The notes under the pieces are model-generated. The model saw nothing but the letters and a program-made list of their open reading frames with translations, was not told the DNA's origin and did not search any database. From assembly GCF_026151205.1 (NCBI RefSeq), contig NC_087084.1, positions 10,133,453-10,197,452 of the forward strand: a stretch of 64,000 nt of DNA. Reading direction: 5' to 3'. The stretch is from Bolinopsis microptera. Taxonomy: Eukaryota; Ctenophora; Tentaculata; Lobata; Bolinopsidae. Of the stretch, positions 34,880 through 45,849 are shown piece by piece. Made by a program: the position numbers and the translations under genes. Position 1 is the first letter of the stretch; the number at the start of each line of letters is the position of its first letter.

Positions 34880-37337
34880 TGTATATTGTATAACCAGCAT
34901 TTCCTCAACACAAATCGCTATTTGTAGCTGTGAAATTAAATATAAATGCTGATTAACATCAGGAGACCAGACATTAACCTAGCTGGCAAAGAGGTTATTC
35001 GGTGGTCAAATCTGTGTTAAAACATAAAATGTACAAAATAAGTCCACCCTCAACTAACATTAAAAAGGCTGGTGCAACCTTCAACTTGAAACAAGAAATA
35101 AGCACCAAATAAATTACTGACCCTGTTACATCGAACAAGTTATTAACTAAAGTCTAAAACAGAATTCTGCGATTAGCATCATGAAGCAAGTGACACGAGT
35201 CAATGTGATCAACGTGTCGTTTGCTTATTCCCCCTCTGAGAGAGACAAAGCGGGATAAAGCCACGGCCCCTTTCCGTGCTTCTAAATTGTACAAGCTTTG
35301 TTTAATAATTCTCGTAACTGTGGGCCTTACATGGATTCAGAATACACAGACTTATACATCATGATACGAGGCAGACCTCCTGATCCTGACAGAACAGATC
35401 ATGTCACCCAATCAGTGACGATTGATTCATAGATACAATTTGATTGAGTTAGGAATGGGCTATACCTAGAGCTCTAGAGTTCACATTACAGAAATGTACA
35501 TAATGTACATAATACATAATGTACATAATACATAATGTACATAATACATAATGTACATAATACATTCCCACTGCATGAAGCACTGTACTAAACTCTAAAG
35601 GGATATTGCGTGAAACGACTATATGGTATCCCACGCGCGCATCCTCATAGCTGACTTTCAGCCTTGGTAAAATGTGTATTTTTTGGCTGACTTACCTATG
35701 TGGTAAAATGAATCTAATATCATGGATCACACAGTCTTTTAGTGGTAAGAAAATAACCAAACTCAACAAGAATTGCGCCCGTTGTTTTGTTTTGGCGGAC
35801 GCTAGATTTCCATTTCACATTTACTATAAATTTAAGTATAAGCTCCAATCAGCTCACTTCAATCTTCATAATAATAATATTGATAAATTATGCATCAAAT
35901 ACGGGAAACACTTGAAATTCAGTTCAATTGCCGTAGAACTTAACTTATTGTATCTGTAATTCAAGAAATTATCAGCAAAGGTACACTATACTCGTGTACA
36001 CATCAATACACTATGCGTGCCACGTACAAATTGGGCGTATTACCTAATAGTAATATTATACATTACATGCATCATATACATACAGTCGCGCCGCGCATTC
36101 ATAGATCACAGGCTATCTATACATCACATCTCCGCAAGCAATCCTCGCGCGCGCGCAACTTTTTCGTTGCATGGTAACGGACGGAATGACATCATATTCA
36201 GACCCGCCTACTGCTATCTCCAAAATCCACGTTTTTCTGCAAAAACCTCCATTCGTAACCTTTCACTATTGCCTTTTTTCAAAAGGGTGAAAAGGAAAAA
36301 ATTTCCCATTTTCTAAATACAGGGTGCATATCATACGGTATACACCTACTTTAGTTTGACACGCACTCAAGTTCGACAAAAGAACTTAGACTGGATGAGA
36401 AAGATATTCATATAGATAAATTTAGAAATTCAGAATATCTTTCAATTTAGTTTTTTATCGAACAATTTTGAGTCGCATATGAAATTTGATAAGGTTCGGT
36501 GAGCCAGAAGTTACGGTAAAATTATAAAGGACATGATGTTCTATACGACTATTTTACCTTCATGGGCCTATATAGTTATACCATATGAACATGTAGTTGT
36601 TATCCCTAATCCCAATCATGAGTCAAGGAATCAAATGCCTATGTGATCCGATAGCGTGCAGCAACGCCGACAGTGAAGCAGCTATATGAGTAGCACCATG
36701 GGATTACCAAAGAACACGAAAAATCAGCAATTTTTATTCATCATGATACTGGTTGTCGATATAAGCGGGACATAAATTTACTAAGGGATAATGTGACGTC
36801 ACGTAAAAGACAGACTGGGAAATTAATGACAGGGAAAAATATAACGGACTTCCCCAAGTTTTTTTTTTCAGAGGTCAACAAATTTTCAACCGAAATTTAT
36901 GTTTTTTGTTACTTTTTAAAGAAGTTATTTCAAGTTACAGTTATTGATATTACTCAGAAATAGAAAAAAAGACACGTCTATTTAAAGGAAAATAAATCTA
37001 AGCAATAATAAGTCAAATCTTCATTAAAGCATATTCTTATTCTCATTATCACTAATTTCCCCTCCATCATCATTATTCATTATTGATATCCCCCTGCTGC
37101 TGACCGTCAAATTCGAAGTCGTATTGTTTTGTCCGCTATAGTGGGGCTACTGCTCTGAAGGTCAGCTGGAGCGAGAAAATTGTTTTATACCTGAACTGAT
37201 TATGATAGAGCGCTAATAATCATTTTTAAATTGTGTACAGTACATATACAATAGTTTTTCAGTTGATGAGAGGATGACATCATTTGTTTGTTTTTCAATT
37301 AATTTCAACCCGTTATATTATTATTATAATATATATC
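34880..37337. other. Intergenic; short minisatellite, otherwise nothing recognised
   Basis: At about 35,497-35,565 a 17-bp unit (ACATAATACATAATGT type) repeats four to five times. The remainder has short random frames only. A TA-rich area near 36,000-36,130 and a GCGCGCGCGC tract at about 36,148 are visible. No gene, RNA or known element is supported. Confidence 0.4.
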
Positions 37338-37757
37338 ACAATGCTGGCAAGCATTACCGTCGCCCTTATATTCACAATACTATTTACCCCCTATACTATT
37401 ATATCCCCTTTATTGTTTTCCAGGCATTAAGACTCATTGAAAGTAGTTCAGCAGGTACATTTAAGTTCAAAACATTCTAATTCAATGTTAAAGATGACAG
37501 GAATAAGAAATAGTTATATGGAGGTTTTTAAGAAATTTGCGCAAAATACTCGCCATATACGAAATTAGGTAAAAAAACCCAAAATCGCCATATTCAGGTG
37601 CCTTAAAAACCATGTTAAAATTGAGTTATATTAGAGATCTGAAACTTTGCAGGGCGTCTAGACCTTGTCCAAATCGACTGTAAAAAAATTTCATGTTTCA
37701 GGAGTATCGTGAAGTGGGTTTTCTGGAACCCCTGTTTTACAACAGATTGTCGTGAAG
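37338..37757. repeat. Interspersed repeat, copy 2
   Basis: Diverged copy of the repeat at 31195-31752: GCTGGCAAGC start, TTACCCCCTATACTATTA minisatellite remnant, then the shared body up to ATTGTCGTGA. The second Helitron copy begins immediately after it. Confidence 0.8.
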
Positions 37758-37780
37758 TATATCACCTTAATAACACCAGA

Positions 37781-38047
<267 letters not shown>

Positions 38048-38264
38048 TGATCGTCTGTGTGTAATTTCCGGTCGGTTATACAAAAAAAAACAGTAAGAGT
38101 TACGGGACTGGTGTTTTCGGTATAGTGCCGACAAAACTCTGATGAAGCCCATAAGAAAATTTTTTTATAAATCGGCCGGTGGTAAGTGGTTTAATTGATG
38201 GTTTTGTACCACAAATGTTACATAAAATTGCTTGAGCAGCTGAACGGCAAGAGTTACGGGGCTT

Positions 38265-38310
<46 letters not shown>
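38265..38310. repeat. (CT)n microsatellite, ~46 bp
   Basis: A pure CT run within the second Helitron copy. It has the opposite strand bias to the GA tract 150 bp later, so the two can pair as an inverted repeat. Confidence 0.97.
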
Positions 38311-38315
<5 letters not shown>

Positions 38316-38455
38316 TCATAGTCATACTGTATGATATGTTATAGCTGCATTTAAGTAACGTCATAATTGGATTAGCCCGGAAGATTCGCTGTAATTTTAC
38401 AGTTTGTTTATACCTTAAGCTTATTAGGGGAGGGGGGACTGTTAGTGTTTGGGGT

Positions 38456-39000
<545 letters not shown>

Positions 39001-39015
39001 AGTAAGTGTAAGTAC

Positions 39016-39090
39016 CTGGTCACCCGCTGTAAATCTGATCACCATGTCCCTCTTCCAGACCGTGTCAACGGTGACAAGAGGAACCCTGCT
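39016..39090 (-). other. Possible exon ending FTAGDQ, copy A
   Basis: The minus-strand frame reads VTVDTVWKRDMVIRFTAGDQ and is followed by a GTACTT donor. A related segment ending GDIVSGFTAGDQ with the same donor phase is at 46177. The pair could be duplicated exons or pieces of one repeat. The start of the unit is undefined. Confidence 0.3.
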
Positions 39091-39417
39091 GGATATTTTA
39101 ATGTTTTTCTTAAATATGACAATTTTGTGTTTTCCCCCCTCACATCCCCATCTCAGGTCGTGACCAGTACTATACTGGTTCTTTACACTCGCCTTCCCAC
39201 CAATTTCATACCTAGTGTTAGCCTCTCCTTCTCTTCTGCCCCATCTAGGAAAAGTTATATTTTTTCAGAGAGAACATGTATATTATTTATCACCAAGCAA
39301 AGAGAACTCGTCAGGGACATGAAAAAACTGGTAACTGAGCAGCCTGATAAGCTACACTTTATCAGAAACGGTGCTATAAAGAGTACTGATAAGACTAATA
39401 AGACTGCAGAATGAGCT

Positions 39418-39733
39418 TGTGTGTTTTTAATAATTGATTATTATTAGTGTATTCAAGTTTTTGTTGTGTGGAGGATGTTTTAACTCACTCTTGTGTGCCC
39501 AGTCTTGCACTGTCAGTATTTCTCGACACTTTGAGCACACAAAACTGTCAGTTTTCGCGACAATTGTCAGATTTCGTTTTCAGTTCTGTCAATTTCAAGC
39601 GCTACTAGCTCTACTACTAGTAGTCTACTTCAGCTCACATTAAAGGGAGTTTTCGTCGTGCGTGTAGCGCCCTTCAAGTTTAACTTGGACGGATAGGATT
39701 TATAAAACTTCTGATTATAATATTTATACTATA
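39418..39733 (+). other. Probable 5' leader of the CR1-type LINE
   Basis: This is non-coding sequence between the end of the microsatellite-linked frame (TGA at about 39,414) and the first ATG of ORF1. It includes a GTCAG/CTGTC-rich stretch at 39,505-39,595. The exact 5' end of the element is not visible because no second full-length copy is present. Confidence 0.35.
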
Positions 39734-41860
39734 TTGTATTTTATATCTATGTATTTTAGTAAATGGTCATTAGAACCACCGGCACCGTCCGGGCCCAAAC
39801 AAACAAACAGTTCATTACTCAATCAATCAATGTATATTCGAATACATAATATCAAACTATACCTGATGATCAGATATAGCCATGTTACCATAGCACTTCG
39901 TACAATTATCAAAACGCTACTCTCTAAGTGTCCCTGCTTTGTAGAGTCAAAGAACCCCGCAATCTTATGTGTTAATTGTAAGCAGACCTTCCATGCCACC
40001 TGTGTTAACCTGGCTGGCCTCACAATAGCTTCTCTGAGGAAGCTCAGCACTTCCTGGAAGTGCCCGGACTGCTTTATCTTTCCTTACACAAGAAGATTGA
40101 AGGAGGAGGATAAATCCAAAGCCTTAACAGAATTCTTTAGCAACATTGCTAAGATATCCAAATGTAATGAGGACCTCAAAGATAGTACAACAACCATAGA
40201 GTTCTTCAACGAGCATATCAAACACCTCATACTCAAGGAGGACAGTTACAAAGATCACTCCAAAAAAACAGAACGATTAGTAACTGGAATTGAAGACATC
40301 ACTGAAGACATAGCTGTTATCAAGGATGTACTTACGAAAGTAAAGGAGAGTGGCTCAGCTCTTGAGACAACCAGTTATTCTCTCAAACAGGAGATTGATG
40401 ACCTGAAGGACTCTCTCAAAAGTATTCCTATTACAGAGCAACCCCCGACCAACAGCAGTACTTTCGATCATGTTGATAACCTGATGACCCAGATCAAAGT
40501 GCAATTGGAAAAGATCAATGATCATGTTTGTCCCTCAACGTCCACACAGAAATTTGATGAAGGTGAACTACCCAACAACGACTCTATCGTTATGACCCCT
40601 AACACTACTTCCCCTCACTTTGCTCCATCTCAAATTTCTATAGACCCTGCATGTGACCCTTATATAACTTATCAGGAAGATATAGTGCCTGTTGAGCTTC
40701 ACAGCAAACTTATAAAGCTGCTGGAGGACAGTGGTGTAGATTTTTCTTCGGTTGGTGGCAGCAGGGATGTCATCTACTTTGGTGAACATGGATACTGGTA
40801 TACAGGAGCATATCATCAGGCAAAGGAAACTCCAGTAGAGATACAAGATCTTTTGGACTGTGTGCGCCCCTCTCTCCCCAATAGGAAGAGCTGGCTGAAC
40901 TCTTGCCTTGTAACAAGATATACAGGCAACAGTAGCCATATCCCTCAGCACTGTGACAATGAGGTACTTATTGACCCTGAATCAATAATAGTCACTGTGT
41001 CTCTTGGTGAAGAACGCACAATAAAGTTCACTCATAAGTCGACTGAAAAGTCCTTAAAGCTCAAAGATGGAAGTGTGTACGTGATGTCCAGGTTGTCCCA
41101 GGAAATCTGGAATCATGGTATTGAACCTCTCACTAATGAAGAAGATGAAGAAGAATCTGATGAGAAAAATTCTGTGAGGTACAGCTTTACCTTTAGGCAT
41201 ATTGCGCCTTACTACAAAAATAGCACAGTTTTAATTGGGGACTCAAACACTAAATACATTAAATTTGGTAAAGATGTTGGAACTCTCGGAAAATGGGTTC
41301 CTGGTAAGCGAATGTGGGCTGCTAAAATTGACGATATTCCTGCTCCGAAAGACATAGGCCCTTATCGGAACATTGTTATACACACGGGAATCAATGATAT
41401 TCGGGATGATTCCAACAGACCATCTACTAGAACACTTATTGCTAAGCTTAAGAAGAAATGTAGTGAAATTCAGCAATTTTACCCTAATAGTAAAGTTCAT
41501 ATTAGTCTACTCTTGCCCACTAAATCACAGTTTGTTAACTCACGTATAGGGGAGTTAAACAGTTTAATTGTCGACATGGTTTATAATAGGAAAAACATGT
41601 TTATTATAGATAACTCTGTACTAGGTTCTGTTAACGGATGCATGCCTTCTAAGTATGGTCGATTCTCACGTGATGGCACACCATTGGTCAATGATGTTGT
41701 ACATCTCGGAAGAGAAGGCCTGAAAATATTTTGCATGAGTATAAAACGATGTATTGTACAACGTGGTGGAAGTCAGTCCACGGAAAGATTTAAAGGTGGA
41801 AATGGTGACTATAGGAGTGCCCTAAGTAGGGGTAGTAGGGGTGATATCTTACCGATATGA
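39734..41860 (+). CDS. CR1-group LINE ORF1: PHD finger, AlkB-type 2OG-Fe(II) dioxygenase, SGNH esterase
   Basis: 708 codons, no stop. Residues ~65-113 form a PHD-type zinc finger (ILCVNCKQTFHATC ... WKCPDC). ~120-275 are helical, likely coiled coil. ~315-490 match AlkB-type dioxygenases: HxD at H406-C-D408 (PQHCDNE), distal His H461 (QEIWNHG), and the 2-oxoglutarate motif R482-x5-R488 (RYSFTFR). ~497-675 form an SGNH hydrolase: GDS at 502-504 (Ser504), GxND with Asn554 (HTGIND), Asp654/His657 (NDVVHLG). PHD and esterase are known in CR1 ORF1 proteins; the dioxygenase is the unusual part. AlkB enzymes remove methyl groups from nucleic acids, so it may act on element RNA or DNA (inference). The first ~60 residues look unlike a domain, and the true start may be an internal ATG. 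The stop overlaps the ORF2 start. Confidence 0.9.
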   Translation: MYFISMYFSKWSLEPPAPSGPKQTNSSLLNQSMYIRIHNIKLYLMIRYSHVTIALRTIIKTLLSKCPCFVESKNPAILCVNCKQTFHATCVNLAGLTIASLRKLSTSWKCPDCFIFPYTRRLKEEDKSKALTEFFSNIAKISKCNEDLKDSTTTIEFFNEHIKHLILKEDSYKDHSKKTERLVTGIEDITEDIAVIKDVLTKVKESGSALETTSYSLKQEIDDLKDSLKSIPITEQPPTNSSTFDHVDNLMTQIKVQLEKINDHVCPSTSTQKFDEGELPNNDSIVMTPNTTSPHFAPSQISIDPACDPYITYQEDIVPVELHSKLIKLLEDSGVDFSSVGGSRDVIYFGEHGYWYTGAYHQAKETPVEIQDLLDCVRPSLPNRKSWLNSCLVTRYTGNSSHIPQHCDNEVLIDPESIIVTVSLGEERTIKFTHKSTEKSLKLKDGSVYVMSRLSQEIWNHGIEPLTNEEDEEESDEKNSVRYSFTFRHIAPYYKNSTVLIGDSNTKYIKFGKDVGTLGKWVPGKRMWAAKIDDIPAPKDIGPYRNIVIHTGINDIRDDSNRPSTRTLIAKLKKKCSEIQQFYPNSKVHISLLLPTKSQFVNSRIGELNSLIVDMVYNRKNMFIIDNSVLGSVNGCMPSKYGRFSRDGTPLVNDVVHLGREGLKIFCMSIKRCIVQRGGSQSTERFKGGNGDYRSALSRGSRGDILPI

Positions 41861-44800
41861 CCTCAATAAACTTTAATATTACAAGAGAGAGATGTCCAGG
41901 TTGTGATAGCAATGTACTAAGCCATCATAAAGTCATAATATGTGAGTGTTGCGATACAATATATCATGCCAAATGTTCTGAACAGAGCTTTAAATTTGAC
42001 CATGTTAAACAAATGTGGCACTGCAGTCAATGTTTCGCCTTCAAATCCCAAAGGTACAATCCTTTCAACTCAATTATTTATGACAAATATGATCCCAACA
42101 CTGTAGAAAGAGACGAAGATATGGAGACTATTTCAAACATTCTAAAAGACTGTAGGTCTTATAACATGACAAATTTCAACCGGCTGTCAAAAAACATACT
42201 TAACCATAACAAGCCGTTTATATCTATTGTGTTTAACAACATTGATGGGAACGCATCTAACTTTGACAGCTTTATTACTGATATGAGTCAATATGATGAG
42301 AAATTTGCAGTTATTGCGCTAGCTGAAACAAACATTGATGAGGAAAATAAAGATTTATACAAAATTGATGGTTACAGCAGTGAGTATAACTCCAAAACTG
42401 ATGGGAAAAAGAAAGGTAGTGGCCTTGGTGTATATATTGACAATAAGTACCAATACAGCCGAATCGAAAAGTTATGTAAATGCTCTGACAATCTTGAAAC
42501 ACTTTTTGTTGAGATCACTAACACAGAGGTTCCACAGATTGCTGGTGTTGTCTACAGGCCCCCTAGTGGTGATATTCTAGATGCACTTGCTGAGCTTGAC
42601 GTGTTGATGAAATTCCTACCGTCTAATAATGTAGCCTTGACAGGTGACTTCAATGTTGATCTTTTGGCCCAGGGACGAAACATAGCTGAATTTGAACAAA
42701 CTATCTACAGTAACAATTTAATCCCTTTGATATCGATTGCCACCCATGCCAAGCCGGGTTGCAACGAAAGCTTAATTGATAATATTTTAGTGAACTCTAC
42801 TGAGCGTGTCTTAGGATCTGGAATTCTTGAATCCAAGATTTCCCATCATAACCCAATCTTCTGTTTCATATCGTGTAATACTAAAGAGAGTCCAAATGAT
42901 ACCAAACTTAAACCTAAGTATGATTACTGTGAGTCTAATATAGAAAGCTTCCTTAATGATATTGGAAGGGATATCTACCGATCGAACTTTTCGTATGATG
43001 AGGAAGGTTTTGAAAAATTTGTCGAAACTGTCCATGAAAAAATCGAACTGAATTTCAAATTGGACTCTACCGCTGGTTTTCAATCAAAACGCAATAGATT
43101 GATGAATCCATGGATCACTTCTGCGTTAATTAAATCTGTGTTTACTAAAGGCTTTCACTACAAGCGATGGAAGGCTTCGTGTACCAAAATCAACCCATTA
43201 GGTGAGGAAACTTTATATCTTAAGTATAAGGAGTATCGTTCTATCCTAAACAAAGCTATAAAATCTGCGAAAAAAGCCCACTATGGAAAAAAATTTGAAC
43301 TTGCTAAAGGAAATATAAAAAAAACCTGGGAATTGATTAACGAACTCAGGGGTAAATCTAAAAAAGATATAAAAGCATCATTCTTAATTGATGGTCGAAT
43401 TGTAACTGAACGCCGTGAGATTGCTAACGGATTTAACATCTACTTCTCGTCTATTGCTCGTAATCTTAATTCAAAAGTTCAATCTTCTGTACCATCTCGT
43501 ACGGTAACTGATGGCAATTTTATTAAGACGAAGTTTAAACAATACCTCAAGGGCAGAGAAAGAATAGTGAACTCTTTTTTTCTCAGCCCCTGTGACGAGG
43601 AAGAGACAAGTAAAATCATTGGTAGCCTTGAAAATGGGAAGGCAAGTGATATCTCTGTTAAAGTCTTAAAAAAGAGTGTAAATTATCTGTCTGGTCATAT
43701 CTCTAGATTCTTTAATTGGTTCTTGGACAATGGGGTCTTTCCAAACAAGCTTAAAACGGGCTCTATTACACCAATTTATAAAAAAGGAGACTCACGATGC
43801 CTTGATAACTATCGACCTGTTTCTACATTACCGATATTTGGAAAAATACTTGAAAAAATAATCTATAATAGGTTATATAATTACCTCAGTGCTATGAACG
43901 TGATTTATGATCGACAATTTGGTTTTAGAAAACAACACTCAACATCTCATGCCGTAAACTATTCTGTCAATAAAATACTTAATGAGATTGAACAGAAAAA
44001 TCATGTAATTGGAATATTTATTGATCTAAGTAAAGCATTTGACACAATTGAGCACGATAAACTCCTGCATAAACTTGAACACTATGGAGTAAGAGGTATT
44101 GCACTGAAAACTCTTGCTAGCTATCTAACAAACCGTAGCCAAGTAACTTCTTTTCAAACTGAAAAGTCGGACAAGTGTTCAGTTGAGTATGGTGTACCCC
44201 AGGGGTCAGTGTTAGGACCTCTACTATTTCTGATTTATATAAATGATATTGTGAGCTCCTCAAGCTTGGCTGAATTCGTCCTGTTTGCTGATGATACAAA
44301 TATTTTTGTGATAGGTAGTTCAGCACAGGAAGCTTTTGAAAAAGCTAATCATGTAATGAAACAAGTCAGTAACTATATGGAGTCTAACAAGTTACATATA
44401 AATGCAGGGAAAAGTTGTTATATGCATTTTCAGCCAGGTTTGTCAAGAGCAACACAGACCTGTGCCAGAACACGGCCCTTTAACAGGAATCTAACGATTT
44501 TAATAGATGGCAAAAAGCTAGAAAAAGTTCAATGTACAAAGTTTCTTGGGGTGATAATAGACGAACAGCTAAGCTGGGAACCACATCTTAATCATTTATC
44601 TTTAAAGCTGAACTCCAGTATTGTATCGATTAAGAGAATTTGCAAATTCATTCCCAAATCTGAATATTTGAAACTATACAATGCTCTTTTTATGTCACAT
44701 CTTAGCTATTGTATAAGTTGCTGGGGTGGGATCCCTAAACATAAGCTGAATAAAATCTTTGCAATTCAAAAACGATGTATAAGACTGCTATTTGGTAACA

Positions 44801-45288
44801 TTCCCAATTTTGATCATAAAGAATACTATTTAACCTGTGCACGTTCAAGAACTTATAACGAACATATGGCTAGCAAGAACTACTGTCTTGAACACACTAA
44901 ACCGCTATTCACCGAGCAGAAAATTATGAACCTGGAGAATCTGCACATGTACCATACATTTATGGAATTATTCAAAATTCTTAAATTTGATGTCCCCCAG
45001 TCGATTAAAGATCTTTTCAAGTTCTGTCCTAGAAATGAAAAACTTCGTCTGATTGTCCCATTACTGAGGTTAGATATCTCCCAACAAAACTTTTTGTACA
45101 CCTCTACGAAAATTTGGAATGACCTCAGCCCCTATGTATTCGAAATATGTGATGCTAATGTAGATGGGTTGATAATCCCGGGTTCTTCCAAGAATTCAGA
45201 CTTATCAGCTTCGTCAGGTGTTATTAAATCTAACCTTAAAAAGCACTTGCTATCCCTCCAAAATCGAGATGACCCTAATACATGGTAA
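41857..45288 (+). CDS. CR1-group LINE ORF2: PHD-like finger, APE endonuclease, reverse transcriptase
   Basis: 1,143 codons without a stop; the ATG at 41857 overlaps the ORF1 TGA (ATGA). Residues 13-60 form a PHD-like zinc finger (CPGC ... CECC ... YHAKC ... WHCSQC). ~118-340 are an apurinic-like endonuclease (AETNI with Glu156, GVVYRPPSG, TGDFNVD). The usual final SDH reads S-H-H (SHHNPIF, ~329), so the Asp is replaced. ~620-870 are the reverse transcriptase: NYRPVSTLP, FIDLSKAFDTIEH, GVPQGSVLGPLLF, and the catalytic FADD (~810). The C-terminus has the SYCISCWGG ... IQKRCIRLL pattern of the CR1/L2-like group; no RNase H. It nicks target DNA and primes reverse transcription. The intact reading frame suggests recent activity. 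Confidence 0.95.
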   Translation: MTSINFNITRERCPGCDSNVLSHHKVIICECCDTIYHAKCSEQSFKFDHVKQMWHCSQCFAFKSQRYNPFNSIIYDKYDPNTVERDEDMETISNILKDCRSYNMTNFNRLSKNILNHNKPFISIVFNNIDGNASNFDSFITDMSQYDEKFAVIALAETNIDEENKDLYKIDGYSSEYNSKTDGKKKGSGLGVYIDNKYQYSRIEKLCKCSDNLETLFVEITNTEVPQIAGVVYRPPSGDILDALAELDVLMKFLPSNNVALTGDFNVDLLAQGRNIAEFEQTIYSNNLIPLISIATHAKPGCNESLIDNILVNSTERVLGSGILESKISHHNPIFCFISCNTKESPNDTKLKPKYDYCESNIESFLNDIGRDIYRSNFSYDEEGFEKFVETVHEKIELNFKLDSTAGFQSKRNRLMNPWITSALIKSVFTKGFHYKRWKASCTKINPLGEETLYLKYKEYRSILNKAIKSAKKAHYGKKFELAKGNIKKTWELINELRGKSKKDIKASFLIDGRIVTERREIANGFNIYFSSIARNLNSKVQSSVPSRTVTDGNFIKTKFKQYLKGRERIVNSFFLSPCDEEETSKIIGSLENGKASDISVKVLKKSVNYLSGHISRFFNWFLDNGVFPNKLKTGSITPIYKKGDSRCLDNYRPVSTLPIFGKILEKIIYNRLYNYLSAMNVIYDRQFGFRKQHSTSHAVNYSVNKILNEIEQKNHVIGIFIDLSKAFDTIEHDKLLHKLEHYGVRGIALKTLASYLTNRSQVTSFQTEKSDKCSVEYGVPQGSVLGPLLFLIYINDIVSSSSLAEFVLFADDTNIFVIGSSAQEAFEKANHVMKQVSNYMESNKLHINAGKSCYMHFQPGLSRATQTCARTRPFNRNLTILIDGKKLEKVQCTKFLGVIIDEQLSWEPHLNHLSLKLNSSIVSIKRICKFIPKSEYLKLYNALFMSHLSYCISCWGGIPKHKLNKIFAIQKRCIRLLFGNIPNFDHKEYYLTCARSRTYNEHMASKNYCLEHTKPLFTEQKIMNLENLHMYHTFMELFKILKFDVPQSIKDLFKFCPRNEKLRLIVPLLRLDISQQNFLYTSTKIWNDLSPYVFEICDANVDGLIIPGSSKNSDLSASSGVIKSNLKKHLLSLQNRDDPNTW

Positions 45289-45646
45289 CTAATCTATATT
45301 ATATCTCAAACTCTACATCCGGTACGGCTATGCACACATGATATCTCTCTCTGCCATGAAACATGGCTAACCTTTTAAACTGTGATTCAAAACCTAAAGC
45401 TAAACTAAAACTCAACTGGGCTCTCCTTTGTCACCAAACTAAACCAATAAGTAATTTAAGATTATTATATTTTTCTATATTTGTATACTGTAATTAGTAT
45501 ATTGACGTAGTGGATGGTTGAGGGGGTTTCAAGCACAGGTCACTCTCAAATCCTAAAGATAAGCAGTGGCCTTCGGCACTTGAAACCTCTTCAAACCTCC
45601 CCTGATTTATTTATTATTGATATTGTTTGATTGTGCCGTAAAAATA

Positions 45647-45680
45647 AATATTTGTTTTATTAAATATTTGTTTTATTAAA
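45647..45680 (+). repeat. 3'-terminal short direct repeat of the LINE
   Basis: AAATATTTGTTTTATT occurs twice in tandem directly before unique flanking sequence. It marks the likely reverse-transcription start end of the element. Confidence 0.6.
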
Positions 45681-45849
45681 AGCATCTTTGGCAATCTCTT
45701 TGAGTTTGTAGCACCCTTTCCTGTTTTTATAGTTTTACCTCTACCTGTAATTTGAATTTTGTTATAAAATATTATTAACCCACCACTATGAAGGGCAGGA
45801 ACCGAGAATGCCCCAATGTCATGACAATTTTACGACAAGATGTGTCAAT

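Larger units (their letters stand above)
31780..34880. repeat. 1.55-kb direct tandem duplication, two copies
   Basis: Unit 1 starts near 31,780 and unit 2 near 33,330; the marker CAGGGATAGA is at 31791 and 33341 (period 1,550). The two are highly similar with scattered substitutions and short indels. Each unit ends in the same ~514-bp MITE. ATACAT-rich simple sequence separates the units and may have promoted unequal exchange. A 76-codon frame recurs in both (32165 and 33714), but it is not supported as a gene. Confidence 0.92.
39734..45680 (+). mobile_element. Near-complete CR1-group LINE retrotransposon
   Basis: It covers ORF1, ORF2 and a ~390-bp 3' UTR. The 3' UTR contains a stem region near 45,520-45,590 (GGTTTCAAGCAC ... 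GCACTTGAAACC) and ends in a directly repeated AAATATTTGTTTTATT (about 45,647-45,680), the kind of short terminal repeat seen at CR1-like 3' ends. Target duplications were not resolved. Confidence 0.85.

Noticed and set aside
35497-35565. CRISPR-like regular repeat
   Set aside because: It is a simple 17-bp AT-rich minisatellite without spacers, in an animal genome.
40568-40951. 127-codon minus-strand frame over the dioxygenase region
   Set aside because: Shadow of ORF1, whose domains and catalytic motifs are on the plus strand.
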